A DNA stretch of 48,626 bases. It comes from Bacillus sp. V3B. Its GTDB lineage: Bacteria > Bacillota > Bacilli > Bacillales > Cytobacillaceae. This document shows, in pieces, positions 7,771 through 16,174 of this stretch (within the stretch, counting starts at the first letter, position 1; each line of letters begins with the position of its first letter). The DNA lies in NCBI RefSeq assembly GCF_024494465.1, contig NZ_JAETXM010000028.1, positions 1 through 48,626 of the forward strand, in the 5' to 3' direction. The notes beneath the pieces are model-generated. The model was not told where the DNA came from, did no database searches, and was given only the letters and a program-made list of their open reading frames with translations. Position numbers and translations under genes: made by a program.

Positions 7771-8799
7771 TCAAATCAGTCTTGCTACAGCATGAAGCTG
7801 GTTAACGATTTTTGTCCAATCAGCTCCTAAGTCTAGTGTCTTTATACTGAAACGATTTCCGCCAATTTGATAGTCATTGTCAGGAGTAATGTCTTCATCC
7901 GTTTTTGCATATAAAAGTACGCCACTTACATTTCCTCTCCCATTCTGATCCTTGTTTTTTACATAAGCGAAAATTTGATATAGATTACTAGAAATAATCG
8001 ATTTGCTATTAAACATAGCGTGTGTTTGCATTGTGCGACCATAATATTTGGCATCAATAATCAGTGTTCTAGAACCATAGGTGAGTGTGATATCCGATTT
8101 CATAGCTGGTAGAAAATCAGTAATGCCGTCGTCCACATTCCAGTCAATATATGAAGCACGGGCAGAATATTGAGGATATTCCTTTTTGAAATAGCCAAGT
8201 AAGAATTTCTCATACAATCGATGCATGTGTTGGTCGTCGAGAAGCTGCTTCATTTTATATTCACCATTTTCAGTAGTCATTAAAAGACCTTTAATGACTA
8301 ACTGGCAGATGTTGATCAGCATTTTGTACGTAGCACTATTACGGTGATAAATGATACTATTCCAGTTAATGGCGTATGGGTCGAGCGTATCCACATTTCC
8401 CAAAAAAAGCGTTAGCTTGCGTAATTCCTTGCGATTGCCTTCTTTAACATCACCACACCGAATAAGCAACTGCATCGTTGTTTTGACGATTTGATTTAAC
8501 GGCGTGTTTTCGGAAAATTGATCGTAATGGCAAACCATACGTCGCATCAATAGGGTGTTCTGTTTAATCGAATTCGTCACATCGATTTTACCGCGTAAAT
8601 TGCCTGTGACTTCAGACAGTCCTATGTAATCTTTATGTAAACCACGTTTGATTTGGTTGGTTACACCCTTAATGAGTATGGCTGCCATCAGATCATGGAG
8701 GTTTTTAAATTCTTCTGCTTGAATGCTTTTAAGGCCTGCTTCATTTAGTGTTTGATAGGCATAAGACAGCATATAGTATATATTTTTTACCTTAATCAT
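7771..8799 (-). CDS. mcrC: McrC-like nuclease subunit of a type IV McrBC restriction system
   Basis: About 342 residues. McrC is the PD-(D/E)XK endonuclease and activator that binds the McrB hexamer; together they cleave modified DNA. The nuclease core is seen as KSDITLTYGSRTLIIDAKYY, with the D near residue 234 and the DAK near 246-248. The N-terminal region (KNIYYMLSYAYQTLNE) is the usual McrC start. ATG at 8799 is chosen because ATGATTAA overlaps the mcrB stop by 8 nt, a translational coupling arrangement; a GTG at 8811 is less likely. Length is normal for the family. The region downstream (7537-7770) holds only fragments and a repeat. Confidence 0.9.
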   Translation of the reverse strand: MIKVKNIYYMLSYAYQTLNEAGLKSIQAEEFKNLHDLMAAILIKGVTNQIKRGLHKDYIGLSEVTGNLRGKIDVTNSIKQNTLLMRRMVCHYDQFSENTPLNQIVKTTMQLLIRCGDVKEGNRKELRKLTLFLGNVDTLDPYAINWNSIIYHRNSATYKMLINICQLVIKGLLMTTENGEYKMKQLLDDQHMHRLYEKFLLGYFKKEYPQYSARASYIDWNVDDGITDFLPAMKSDITLTYGSRTLIIDAKYYGRTMQTHAMFNSKSIISSNLYQIFAYVKNKDQNGRGNVSGVLLYAKTDEDITPDNDYQIGGNRFSIKTLDLGADWTKIVNQLHAVARLI

Positions 8800-11266
8800 G
8801 AATCGCACCACGGAGTTTACTCATCCAGTGCTCGATCTTAGATGGTTCGTCAAACCAGTATTCTTTAATTAAGGGAATCAGTTCATATTCCATGACCTCA
8901 GATAGCCATTCATCATCAATAGTATGATCAGAGGAAAAATAACTGTGTCCGATACGGAATCCACTACCCAGAGACGCATCTTCTGCAATGACCTCATTTA
9001 GTGTAACAACCGTATCTATTAAACGATCAAATTTTGCATTCGCTATTTGGATTTGATACTTTTTGAAGACTTCATTATCAAAAGCTGGTTCAAATTCAAA
9101 AAAGGCAAAACGACGGCGTAGTGCATAGTCCATCATGGCAAGACTGCGGTCTGCCGTATTCATCATACCAATAATATACACATTTTCTGGTACTGAGAAT
9201 TGTTCGTCTGAATAGAGCAGACGTAATTCTTTGCCTCGTTTATCATTTTCTATTAACATTAATAATTCGCCAAAAATCTTACTTAAGTTTCCACGGTTAA
9301 TTTCATCAATGATAAAAAAGTAGGGGCGATCATCGGGTTCTGCTTCCTTACAGAATTGATAAAATGGCCCTTTGGACAAGGAGAAGCCGTTTTCGACAGG
9401 GCGGTACCCCATAATGAAATCTTCATAGCTGTAACTCTGATGAAATTGCACCATCATGACACGACTAGTATCTTTTTCACCCATAACAGAGTAAGCCAGT
9501 CGTTCTGCAGCAAACGTTTTTCCAACGCCGGGTGCACCTAATAAAATTAGGTTTTTCTTTTTGCGCAGAAGGCTTTTAAGTGTGTGATACCGTTCTTTGT
9601 TCATATACACTTCGGATAAAAAGTCTTCAGCCGTGTAGCTCTCATACTTTATTTCTTCATCTTCCCCTGGTAGTTGATCATCTGTTTCTTCAGCAAACAT
9701 ATTTTCAAGCTTTTTGTAGTAGTCTGTATAAGGTGTTATATCTGTGAGAGTTTTCAAGACAATTTGCCCTTCATGATCCCATTCACCTTTATGAGTCCAG
9801 TGAACAGAACGAGTATGATTATACTCTTGTCTTGAATCATCAAAAGTATAATCCGATGTCACAATGCCGCGACCGATGATTTTTGTTAATCCCTTTTTTA
9901 CGATAATAACATCACCAATTTTAATTTCATTCGCGAATTGCCATGTAGCATGTCCCGCATTTTTATACGAATATTCCATGCCATAGATTTCTTTCATTTT
10001 GGTCTTCATCGCATCTTTAGTGGGGTATTGTGTCAGATTACCGAGTTCCTCCCATCCGATTCCCATGATGCCTTTGTTGTAAAACTCTTCCCACAATCTG
10101 GAACTTTCCCCTGGAGCATACATCCAATAACGCTTCTTGTCGTTAACAATAGCTGGTGTATGAGTAGTGGCCGCTATACGTTGATAATTTCCACTAATAA
10201 TACTTTCAATTACTGTATCTTCTTCTTTTTTTACACGAAAATTGGTTGCACCTGGATAAGTTAATATCTCCATCCGTTTTGTCCGTTCATCAGCAAGTAA
10301 AGTAGTTCTTTTCACAATAGAATCGGTGAGCTTGCTTTGAATCTGAATATCAACAGCCAAATATGGTTCCTTGTTTAAAGTCTCACTGCGATTATATGGA
10401 TCATCTAAATTTGGTTGAGTTATTTTTGGATCGCAAAGAATGGTACCGACGGCAATGATCCCTCCAGTGGAACCGGAAAGCCAAATGTAGGCTTTGTCTT
10501 CTTTTTTGATTTGTTTTGGATATTGATTGATAGCCCATGTAATGGTTTCAAGATCATTTACGGCACTGATCACATCATAATATTTAGGGTTTCCTTGAAA
10601 TATCCAGGAGGAAGGCTCTTCTTGGTCCTTCAGAAATTTAGCATAATGAACCAATCCTTTGGAATAAGCCCCATTGCCATTAAATGCATCTATTTCTTTA
10701 AAATTCGGTGCAGATGTAATGATAGGATATACCTCATCGAATTCAGCAACAGAAGTAATATGGAATAAATCGTTAGGTATGTTTTCAATATTTAATTTAG
10801 CAGTATCATTTTTTAACGCAGATGTATAGGCAGAAATCGAATTTGATTTATACGGTTCCCCGTTTGCCTTTTTCTGTCGGCGCATCCAATTCTGGAAGGC
10901 TGTTTTTAAATAAGTATCCCTCATAGCTTTACCACGCCAGTCCTTTGATATATTTTTGTGTCGTTCGTCTAAAAAAGTCTTCAAGTATTTCATAGAAGCT
11001 AAATAGCCCTCAGCTCTCTCCTCTGCACGATCAGAATGCTTTTCTGATGCGAGAAAATCACGAATTTTGTCACGAGCGTTTTTCAATGTTGTATTATCTA
11101 TAAAGCATGTCCAAAAGTCGATACCAACATTATTGTTATAAGCGAAAAATGCATCGGAATAGTGTAGAGAAACAGTGTTATTGCTCCAAGTAGGATGAGT
11201 CTCGGCTAAATATGAACGAAACTCTTTTCTTAGCTGCTCAATTTGTTGTATTGTAATTTTTTCCAT
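8792..11266 (-). CDS. mcrB: McrB-like AAA+ GTPase with two EVE-like domains
   Basis: About 824 residues. The C-terminal third is the McrB AAA+ motor: Walker A GAPGVGKT near 577, Walker B FFIIDEINRGNLSK, and the McrB signature MNTADRS near 700. Upstream are two PUA-like/EVE-type segments, one near 215-325 (DVISAVNDLETITWAINQYP, AYIWLSG) and one near 375-500 (RYWMYAPGESSRLWEEFYNK, IGDVIIVKKG). These folds bind modified cytosine in related proteins, so they probably set target choice. Residues 1-200 are helical and unassigned. ATG at 11266 has GGAG 8 nt upstream and is preferred to the GTG at 11275. It forms a two-gene operon with mcrC. Which modification is recognised is not evident. Confidence 0.9.
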   Translation of the reverse strand: MEKITIQQIEQLRKEFRSYLAETHPTWSNNTVSLHYSDAFFAYNNNVGIDFWTCFIDNTTLKNARDKIRDFLASEKHSDRAEERAEGYLASMKYLKTFLDERHKNISKDWRGKAMRDTYLKTAFQNWMRRQKKANGEPYKSNSISAYTSALKNDTAKLNIENIPNDLFHITSVAEFDEVYPIITSAPNFKEIDAFNGNGAYSKGLVHYAKFLKDQEEPSSWIFQGNPKYYDVISAVNDLETITWAINQYPKQIKKEDKAYIWLSGSTGGIIAVGTILCDPKITQPNLDDPYNRSETLNKEPYLAVDIQIQSKLTDSIVKRTTLLADERTKRMEILTYPGATNFRVKKEEDTVIESIISGNYQRIAATTHTPAIVNDKKRYWMYAPGESSRLWEEFYNKGIMGIGWEELGNLTQYPTKDAMKTKMKEIYGMEYSYKNAGHATWQFANEIKIGDVIIVKKGLTKIIGRGIVTSDYTFDDSRQEYNHTRSVHWTHKGEWDHEGQIVLKTLTDITPYTDYYKKLENMFAEETDDQLPGEDEEIKYESYTAEDFLSEVYMNKERYHTLKSLLRKKKNLILLGAPGVGKTFAAERLAYSVMGEKDTSRVMMVQFHQSYSYEDFIMGYRPVENGFSLSKGPFYQFCKEAEPDDRPYFFIIDEINRGNLSKIFGELLMLIENDKRGKELRLLYSDEQFSVPENVYIIGMMNTADRSLAMMDYALRRRFAFFEFEPAFDNEVFKKYQIQIANAKFDRLIDTVVTLNEVIAEDASLGSGFRIGHSYFSSDHTIDDEWLSEVMEYELIPLIKEYWFDEPSKIEHWMSKLRGAIHD

Positions 11267-11334
11267 TTTTATCACTCCAAATCTATCTTGTTTCGATCAT
11301 CTATATCTCATATCGCGAGTGTCAATAGAACAAC

Positions 11335-11391
11335 TGTAGGAAAGCGGTAAATAAAGGTCTATAAATTTTCATTTCTTTCAAAAACTATCAT
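11335..11391 (-). pseudogene. 5' stub of a rhomboid protease gene
   Basis: The minus-strand reading MIVFERNENL, stop, TFIYRFP corresponds to MTIFERSESLQTFIRRFP of the rhomboid gene starting at 42184. The rest of the gene is missing and the Q codon has become TAG. It belongs to the duplicated segment shared with 42133-42362. Confidence 0.7.
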
Positions 11392-11566
11392 AACAATCTC
11401 CTTGTAACCTACTAAAAAACCTCTTGAAGATAGAATTTAATGGTATAATATTCCTATAATATTATGATACTTATTTCCTGAATGTTTTACAATATTGTTT
11501 TCGAATCGCACCCAATTAGCAGTATCTAAGCAGCCTATTTAAAAATATTTGCCATCTAATAATAAA
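11340..11566. repeat. Duplicated divergent promoter segment, copy 1
   Basis: About 225 bases match 42133-42362, including long identical runs around TTTAATGGTATAATATTCCTAT. The segment runs from the first codons of the rhomboid gene through its upstream region. In both copies a helicase-HNH gene, intact here and broken at 42.4 kb, follows on the plus strand. Confidence 0.8.
11441..11449 (+). promoter_or_regulatory. Probable extended -10 promoter (TGGTATAAT)
   Basis: TGGTATAAT is a perfect extended -10 element and is conserved in the duplicate at 42234-42242. No good -35 box stands at 17 nt, as is common for extended -10 promoters. It would give a leader of about 220 nt for the helicase-HNH gene, containing the hairpin at 11608-11634. 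Confidence 0.45.
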
Positions 11567-11607
11567 AATGGATAACGTACTAATGAATAATTCTGGAGGT
11601 TTCAAAA

Positions 11608-11634
11608 TACGAACGGTACCTGTAACTGTTCGTA
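11608..11634. repeat. REP-like palindrome in the helicase leader
   Basis: TACGAACGG and CTGTTCGTA pair around TACCTGTAA with one G-T wobble. It is the same family as the hairpins at 7642, 25350 and 42870. It sits 38 nt before the helicase start codon. Confidence 0.7.
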
Positions 11635-11671
11635 AAATATTTCGCACATGATCGTTAAAGGAGAATACATA

Positions 11672-14188
11672 ATGTCAGGATACTCTACTTATGAAATAGA
11701 GAAAATAAGAGAAACAAAAGCAGGAGGAGAGAAACAGCCTTTTCCACATCAAATAGAGTCTTTCGAAAAACTTTCTAATACACTACCTACTCCTATCAGG
11801 GGATATAAAGGGAGCATGTTAGTGCTACCTACTGGTGGTGGTAAAACATTTACAGCAGTTAATTGGATTTGTAGAAATATTCTTTCCAAAGGGATTAAAG
11901 TATTATGGTTAGCTCAATCTTCTTATCTATTAGATCAAGCCGCTCAGACCTTTAGAAATGAACTACATAGTATAAATGGTCGAGACACCATTCATTTACG
12001 AGTCGTTTCGAGTAGTCAGCAACACTCTAATGCCGGTAGCATTTTACCTTCAGATGATATTATCATTTCTACGATTCAAACCGCGATCCGTGCTTATTTT
12101 ACAGAAGCAACTGATGGAAAAGGGAATACGAGAAATACTCCATTTAGACAATACATCGATCAATTTTCAGATGAAGAGTTTTTTGTGGTGGTGGATGAGG
12201 CCCATCATACACCTGCCTATGGCTGCAGAACTTTACTCGTTTCAATGAAGGAAAATATGAAAAACCTTTATGTCTTAGGGCTAACAGCCACTCCTTATCA
12301 TACGGATAAACGAATTAGTGGTTGGTTACAAAAAATCTATGATCAGGGTATTTGCTATCAAGCAGATCTAAATGTACTGCAGACAAACAGTATTTTGTCG
12401 GTTCCAAAATATATCGAAAAACAAACGGGCATTGAGTTTGAGGTCGATGATCAACTATATAATCGATTAATGAGGAAACATAAGGATTTGCCAGAAGTAA
12501 TTATTGAAAAATTAGCCAATGATTCAGCAAGAAACAATTATATTGTTAGTGATTATGTAAATCATAGAGAAGAATATGGGAAAACTATTATTTTTGCGGA
12601 TCGATGGTTTCAATGTGAGTATATCGTTGAAAAACTAAAATCGCAGGGGATTCGAGCAAATGCTGTTTATTCTAAAATTGAAAACAGTGATACTTTATTT
12701 GCAGATGGCCAAGGCCGTCGAAGTAATAAAGAAAATGAAAAAATTATGCAGGATTTTAGAGACGGAAAATATGAGGTCATTGTGAATGTAAAAATGTTAA
12801 CGGAGGGTGTCGATGTACCTGATGTGAAAACGGTCATGATCACTAGACAGACAACAAGCCCGATTTTATACACTCAAATGATTGGCCGAGCTCTACGGGG
12901 TAAAAAAGCAGGTGGTGGTGAAGATAAAGACTTTGCCAACATTGTTTTGTTTATGGATCGTTGGAAACGGCCACTTCCTTTTATTGAAATAGGTGAAGCA
13001 AAGGAAATTGGTACAGAACGCCATGGAAGAAATCCTTTCGATACAATTTCTATTCATTTAGTTCAAATGGCTAGTCGTGATATCGATTTTGTAAACTATG
13101 AAACTCCTTATCTCTCTTTTATTCCAGTAGGGTGGTATGCCACAGAATTTACGGCTTACATCGAAGAAAATGGGAATGAAGAATTTGTATCTTGTATGGA
13201 AAGCATCGTTGTCTATGATTTTAACCATCATAAATATGAACGTTTGATCAATCAAATATTAAAAGAAGCTCATAATGAATGGGCAGATGAAAAGTTAGAG
13301 GAAGAACACTTTTACACCATCGTATCAGACTATATTTCCAAGTATTTTGATAAGGACGAAGATAATATAGATGGAATACTTTCCTCTAATGTAACGAATA
13401 TCATCAGACATATTGTCCAAAATGGAATGAAGCCAGAGTTTGTCAATTTTAACGAACGAAGCCGATATGATTTAGAGCAAATTGCACAAGATTTAATAGA
13501 TACACCACCACGGGAAGCGCTAACATATTTAAAAAATCTATTTAACCATGAAGGGATGCTTTGGAAATTACTTTATGGAGATTTTCAGTATTTTAAAAGA
13601 GCCTTCGATCACTGTATGAACCGAGTTTTAAGTGGGGATGAAGAAGGAGGACTTGATCCAGTTTCTGGGTCAGGAGAAGAGCTGAATGTTTTAACAGAAG
13701 AGATCAGACAACAAGTATATCAAAGGGATAACCATCAGTGTCTTTGTTGTGGAAAAGAAAGAAGAAGAGGAGTCCCGCTGGAGATTGACCACATCCTACC
13801 TGTTGCCATGGGTGGAAAAAACGTACCATCTAATCTTCAAACATTATGCAGACAATGCAACAGTTTAAAAGGAGTTAATGAAATCAACTATCAATCGATT
13901 GTCTCACCACTAAATAAACCAAAAGAAATGGTCTTATTTGAAATGGTAGATAGTGATTCTATTCCGAATATCATAGCGAGAATTATGAATCATATTTATC
14001 ATTGTCGAGCTTTTTGCGATATTCATTTTAGCGAAAGAAGAAGTGGAAGATATTATGATACATGGGAAATCATCCTCTATCACGGTAATAATCCAAGTTG
14101 GGTTGAGCCATATTTAGATGAATTATTAGCGTATGTAAATGAATATCTTGGCTGGGATAATGTAGAGAGGATTATTGTTAGAAGATAA
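11672..14188 (+). CDS. SF2 DEAD/DEAH helicase fused to a C-terminal HNH nuclease
   Basis: About 838 residues. The N-terminal half is an SF2 helicase/translocase: Walker A LPTGGGKT near 52-59, DEAH box VVVDEAHHTP near 172-181, motif III GLTATP, and motif VI QMIGRALRG. A middle region of about 250 residues is unassigned. Near 690-735 is a zinc-type HNH nuclease (CLCCGKERRR, then EIDHILPVAMGG, then LCRQCNSLKG) with the C-x2-C pairs and the DH pair. The fusion would couple DNA translocation to cutting and fits a restriction or defence effector; this is inference from domains and island context. ATG at 11672 has AAAGGAG 8 nt upstream; the ATG at 11648 precedes that site and is rejected. It appears monocistronic. 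A broken paralogue lacking the HNH part lies at 42365-42782. Confidence 0.85.
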   Translation: MSGYSTYEIEKIRETKAGGEKQPFPHQIESFEKLSNTLPTPIRGYKGSMLVLPTGGGKTFTAVNWICRNILSKGIKVLWLAQSSYLLDQAAQTFRNELHSINGRDTIHLRVVSSSQQHSNAGSILPSDDIIISTIQTAIRAYFTEATDGKGNTRNTPFRQYIDQFSDEEFFVVVDEAHHTPAYGCRTLLVSMKENMKNLYVLGLTATPYHTDKRISGWLQKIYDQGICYQADLNVLQTNSILSVPKYIEKQTGIEFEVDDQLYNRLMRKHKDLPEVIIEKLANDSARNNYIVSDYVNHREEYGKTIIFADRWFQCEYIVEKLKSQGIRANAVYSKIENSDTLFADGQGRRSNKENEKIMQDFRDGKYEVIVNVKMLTEGVDVPDVKTVMITRQTTSPILYTQMIGRALRGKKAGGGEDKDFANIVLFMDRWKRPLPFIEIGEAKEIGTERHGRNPFDTISIHLVQMASRDIDFVNYETPYLSFIPVGWYATEFTAYIEENGNEEFVSCMESIVVYDFNHHKYERLINQILKEAHNEWADEKLEEEHFYTIVSDYISKYFDKDEDNIDGILSSNVTNIIRHIVQNGMKPEFVNFNERSRYDLEQIAQDLIDTPPREALTYLKNLFNHEGMLWKLLYGDFQYFKRAFDHCMNRVLSGDEEGGLDPVSGSGEELNVLTEEIRQQVYQRDNHQCLCCGKERRRGVPLEIDHILPVAMGGKNVPSNLQTLCRQCNSLKGVNEINYQSIVSPLNKPKEMVLFEMVDSDSIPNIIARIMNHIYHCRAFCDIHFSERRSGRYYDTWEIILYHGNNPSWVEPYLDELLAYVNEYLGWDNVERIIVRR

Positions 14189-14226
14189 TTTTAAATCTTA
14201 GTATCACAGCTATTAGGAAAGTTAAA

Positions 14227-14257
14227 CAGCCTGAATTTTCAACGAGAATTCAGGCTG
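14227..14257 (+). terminator. Terminator-like hairpin behind the helicase-HNH gene
   Basis: CAGCCTGAATT (14227-14237) pairs perfectly with AATTCAGGCTG (14247-14257) over a 9-nt loop. The following T-run is weak (ATTCATAAATT). It lies between convergent genes and may serve both strands. Confidence 0.65.
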
Positions 14258-14307
14258 ATTCATAAATTATAAGTTATTTGTTTAAGAAAGCCCACTAGTT
14301 TTCGACT

Positions 14308-14451
14308 TTAATTTTGCTTAACTAATCTTTTTTCTTTTTCGCTTCTATATTTTTTTACCTTTGCTTTTACAGTTTCTTGATCTTGCTTTCTTGATAATGT
14401 TTTTACAAATAAATCCTCGACCTTATGACAAACATTTTGATAAATGCCCAT
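14308..14451 (-). CDS. Small basic protein, 47 residues, coupled to the YHYH gene
   Basis: An ORF with ATG at 14451 starting MGIYQNVCHKVEDLFVKT and ending in a lysine-rich tail (KKYRSEKEKRLVKQN). Its ribosome binding site AAAGGAGGG (14466-14458) overlaps the stop codon of the upstream YHYH/Excalibur-like gene, so it should be translated from the same mRNA. The spacing is good and the protein is amphipathic and basic. No known family. Function unknown; the coupling to an exported protein suggests a cytoplasmic partner, which is inference. Confidence 0.6.
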   Translation of the reverse strand: MGIYQNVCHKVEDLFVKTLSRKQDQETVKAKVKKYRSEKEKRLVKQN

Positions 14452-14463
14452 TTTAACCCTCCT

Positions 14464-15693
14464 TTAACTGATCATTCTTTTTGCTACGTATAGTCTTCTA
14501 CCTAACCAGGCAAGTGCAACAGCACCAATACCTCCAGCAGCAGCCTTTTGGTTGGCGTTTTGCTGTTCTTCATGTTCTTTAAGACCTAACTCATAATAAT
14601 AGGTAAAAATTGATTCACCCTGTTTATATTGGGATGGGATACTTAACTCTTCGCCTTGTTTACCTAGATCAAGGGCAGCATTTTTAATTTTTGCTATTTC
14701 GTTATTAGATACAAAACCTTCCTTGTACCAATCCTTGAATTTTTCGTTGGCTAGATCGGGTTCTTTATATTTGACCATCGTAAAAGCAGATTCATAACCT
14801 TGTTGAACATACTCTTCTTTTAACTCATTTTGAGCTTTGTCGAATCCCTCTTGATAAGATGTAATATAAATTTCTTCGACATCTTTAGGAGAGGAGAGGG
14901 TATCTTTCTTTCCATCGTTATAACCTAAGTCGATATATTCTTTTTTCTTTGCCTCAACTCGTTCAGTAACAGCTTTATTAAAACCATCTTCAAAAGATTT
15001 TTTTAGACTCGGGTGAGAAACATACGTATCAGGAACAATAATATTGTCTTGTGTTTGTCCTAAAGCAAAACCTTCATCAGTAGCCCTTCCTTTATCTGCT
15101 TCGACTTTACTGTTTCCTTCTTCATAGCCTCTATTATAGCCACTAGCATAACCTTGTTTAAATGCATCGGAACCAGTTGAAGCAATACTGTTATTTGTAG
15201 CTTCTTGATATCCATCATTCAAACCTTGAGCATACCCTTGTTTATCACCATTTGTTTGATCTTGTTGATCTTGATTGTATTGAATTTGTTCAGGGCTGTT
15301 ATTAATCTTTGTTTTATCGTAACCGCTAGGAGCTTCGCATGGTATCCCATCATCTACTTGACCGTTACCCCATCCATCCAAGTTTTCTGGATCATATGTT
15401 GCTGAATAGCCCTTTGAATTCCAGTATTGAATCATTTCATCATATGTTGCAAAGTCTGAGCAATTTTTATCAGTTCTAACACTGGTAGAACTGCTGCTTG
15501 AGGAACTACCTGAACTAGAAGTAGATCCTCCCCCATTATGGGAGTGATAACCTGAACACAATCCCTTTGCTTGAGATTTTTCACTGCAATTATGTCCACC
15601 ACTTGAATCCGTTCTTCCGGAATGAGCGTAAGCCATTGTTCCAAACAAAAAAGTAAATAATAGTACAAAGATAGCTATTTTTTTACTCACCAT
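14464..15693 (-). CDS. Secreted/anchored YHYH-domain protein with Excalibur-like Ca-binding motif and GY repeats
   Basis: 409 residues. Residues 1-23 are a signal peptide (IAIFVLLFTFLFG, then AYA). A YHYH-like motif follows (AHSGRTDSSGGHN to SGYHSHNGG), then a serine-rich linker. Next is an Excalibur-like module (NCSDFATYDEMIQYW to DDGIPCE) with the Asp pattern and two cysteines seen in calcium-binding extracellular domains. Residues 150-330 hold at least seven degenerate repeats of the type QGYxxGxNxGYxE. The C terminus has a hydrophobic stretch (AAAGGIGAVALAWLGRR) followed by basic residues, a probable membrane anchor. It would act on the outer face of the membrane or in the wall. It heads an operon with the 47-residue gene. 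Substrate or partner unknown. Confidence 0.75.
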   Translation of the reverse strand: MVSKKIAIFVLLFTFLFGTMAYAHSGRTDSSGGHNCSEKSQAKGLCSGYHSHNGGGSTSSSGSSSSSSSTSVRTDKNCSDFATYDEMIQYWNSKGYSATYDPENLDGWGNGQVDDGIPCEAPSGYDKTKINNSPEQIQYNQDQQDQTNGDKQGYAQGLNDGYQEATNNSIASTGSDAFKQGYASGYNRGYEEGNSKVEADKGRATDEGFALGQTQDNIIVPDTYVSHPSLKKSFEDGFNKAVTERVEAKKKEYIDLGYNDGKKDTLSSPKDVEEIYITSYQEGFDKAQNELKEEYVQQGYESAFTMVKYKEPDLANEKFKDWYKEGFVSNNEIAKIKNAALDLGKQGEELSIPSQYKQGESIFTYYYELGLKEHEEQQNANQKAAAGGIGAVALAWLGRRLYVAKRMIS

Positions 15694-15874
15694 TTTCTCC
15701 CCTTTTTTCTATTATTCTTATAAAAAACAGTATAGAAAAAACTACTGTAAAATAACTTTTAAAATGTGAATACAGTGAAAACTCTCGGTTTCAATAGTTT
15801 ATTTTTGCATATCTTCCACATTATAACAACTAGTTTTTGCCATTTAAAAAATAATTATTGAAGGAGGATTTATA

Positions 15875-16087
15875 ATAAGAAGTTTATTTAATAAAAATAC
15901 TGTATATCTGATAGGTATTAGAAGATTAATAGGATAGAGATCATGGGATTAAGGCTATTCCATATACTATTCTTAGCTATTTGCTCGAGTAGTTTGGGTA
16001 TCGATATTACGGGCTAATCGCACTGATTGGTCTTTTCTGTTTATTGAGGCATGTTAAATATGATGTTTTTATTGAACTTCAAACATA
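15875..16087 (+). pseudogene. Remnant of a small membrane-protein gene in the 15694-16174 gap
   Basis: AAGGAGG is followed after 7 nt by ATA (in place of ATG), AGA, AGT and an open reading that hits stops at two points. The best continuation shifts frame to read FGYRYYGLIALIGLFCLLRH and ends with TAA at 16085-16087. It looks like a decayed gene of about 70 codons with one or two membrane segments. The remaining bases of the gap hold the promoters of the flanking genes. Confidence 0.35.
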
Positions 16088-16136
16088 AGACCTATTATAA
16101 AATACCTAATCTATAACCCGAAAACGAAATTTGTTG

Positions 16137-16142
16137 TATAAT
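16137..16142 (+). promoter_or_regulatory. -10 box of the NERD-helicase gene
   Basis: TATAAT 33 nt before the ATG at 16175. The -35 region is poor. GGAGCGG is the ribosome binding site just before the start. Confidence 0.4.
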
Positions 16143-16174
16143 AGGGAAAAATAGAAAATTTTGGAGCGGGTAAT

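Noticed and set aside
9356-10768. Plus-strand ORFs opposite mcrB
   Set aside because: Antisense to a well supported gene, Phe/Ile-rich, no translation signals.
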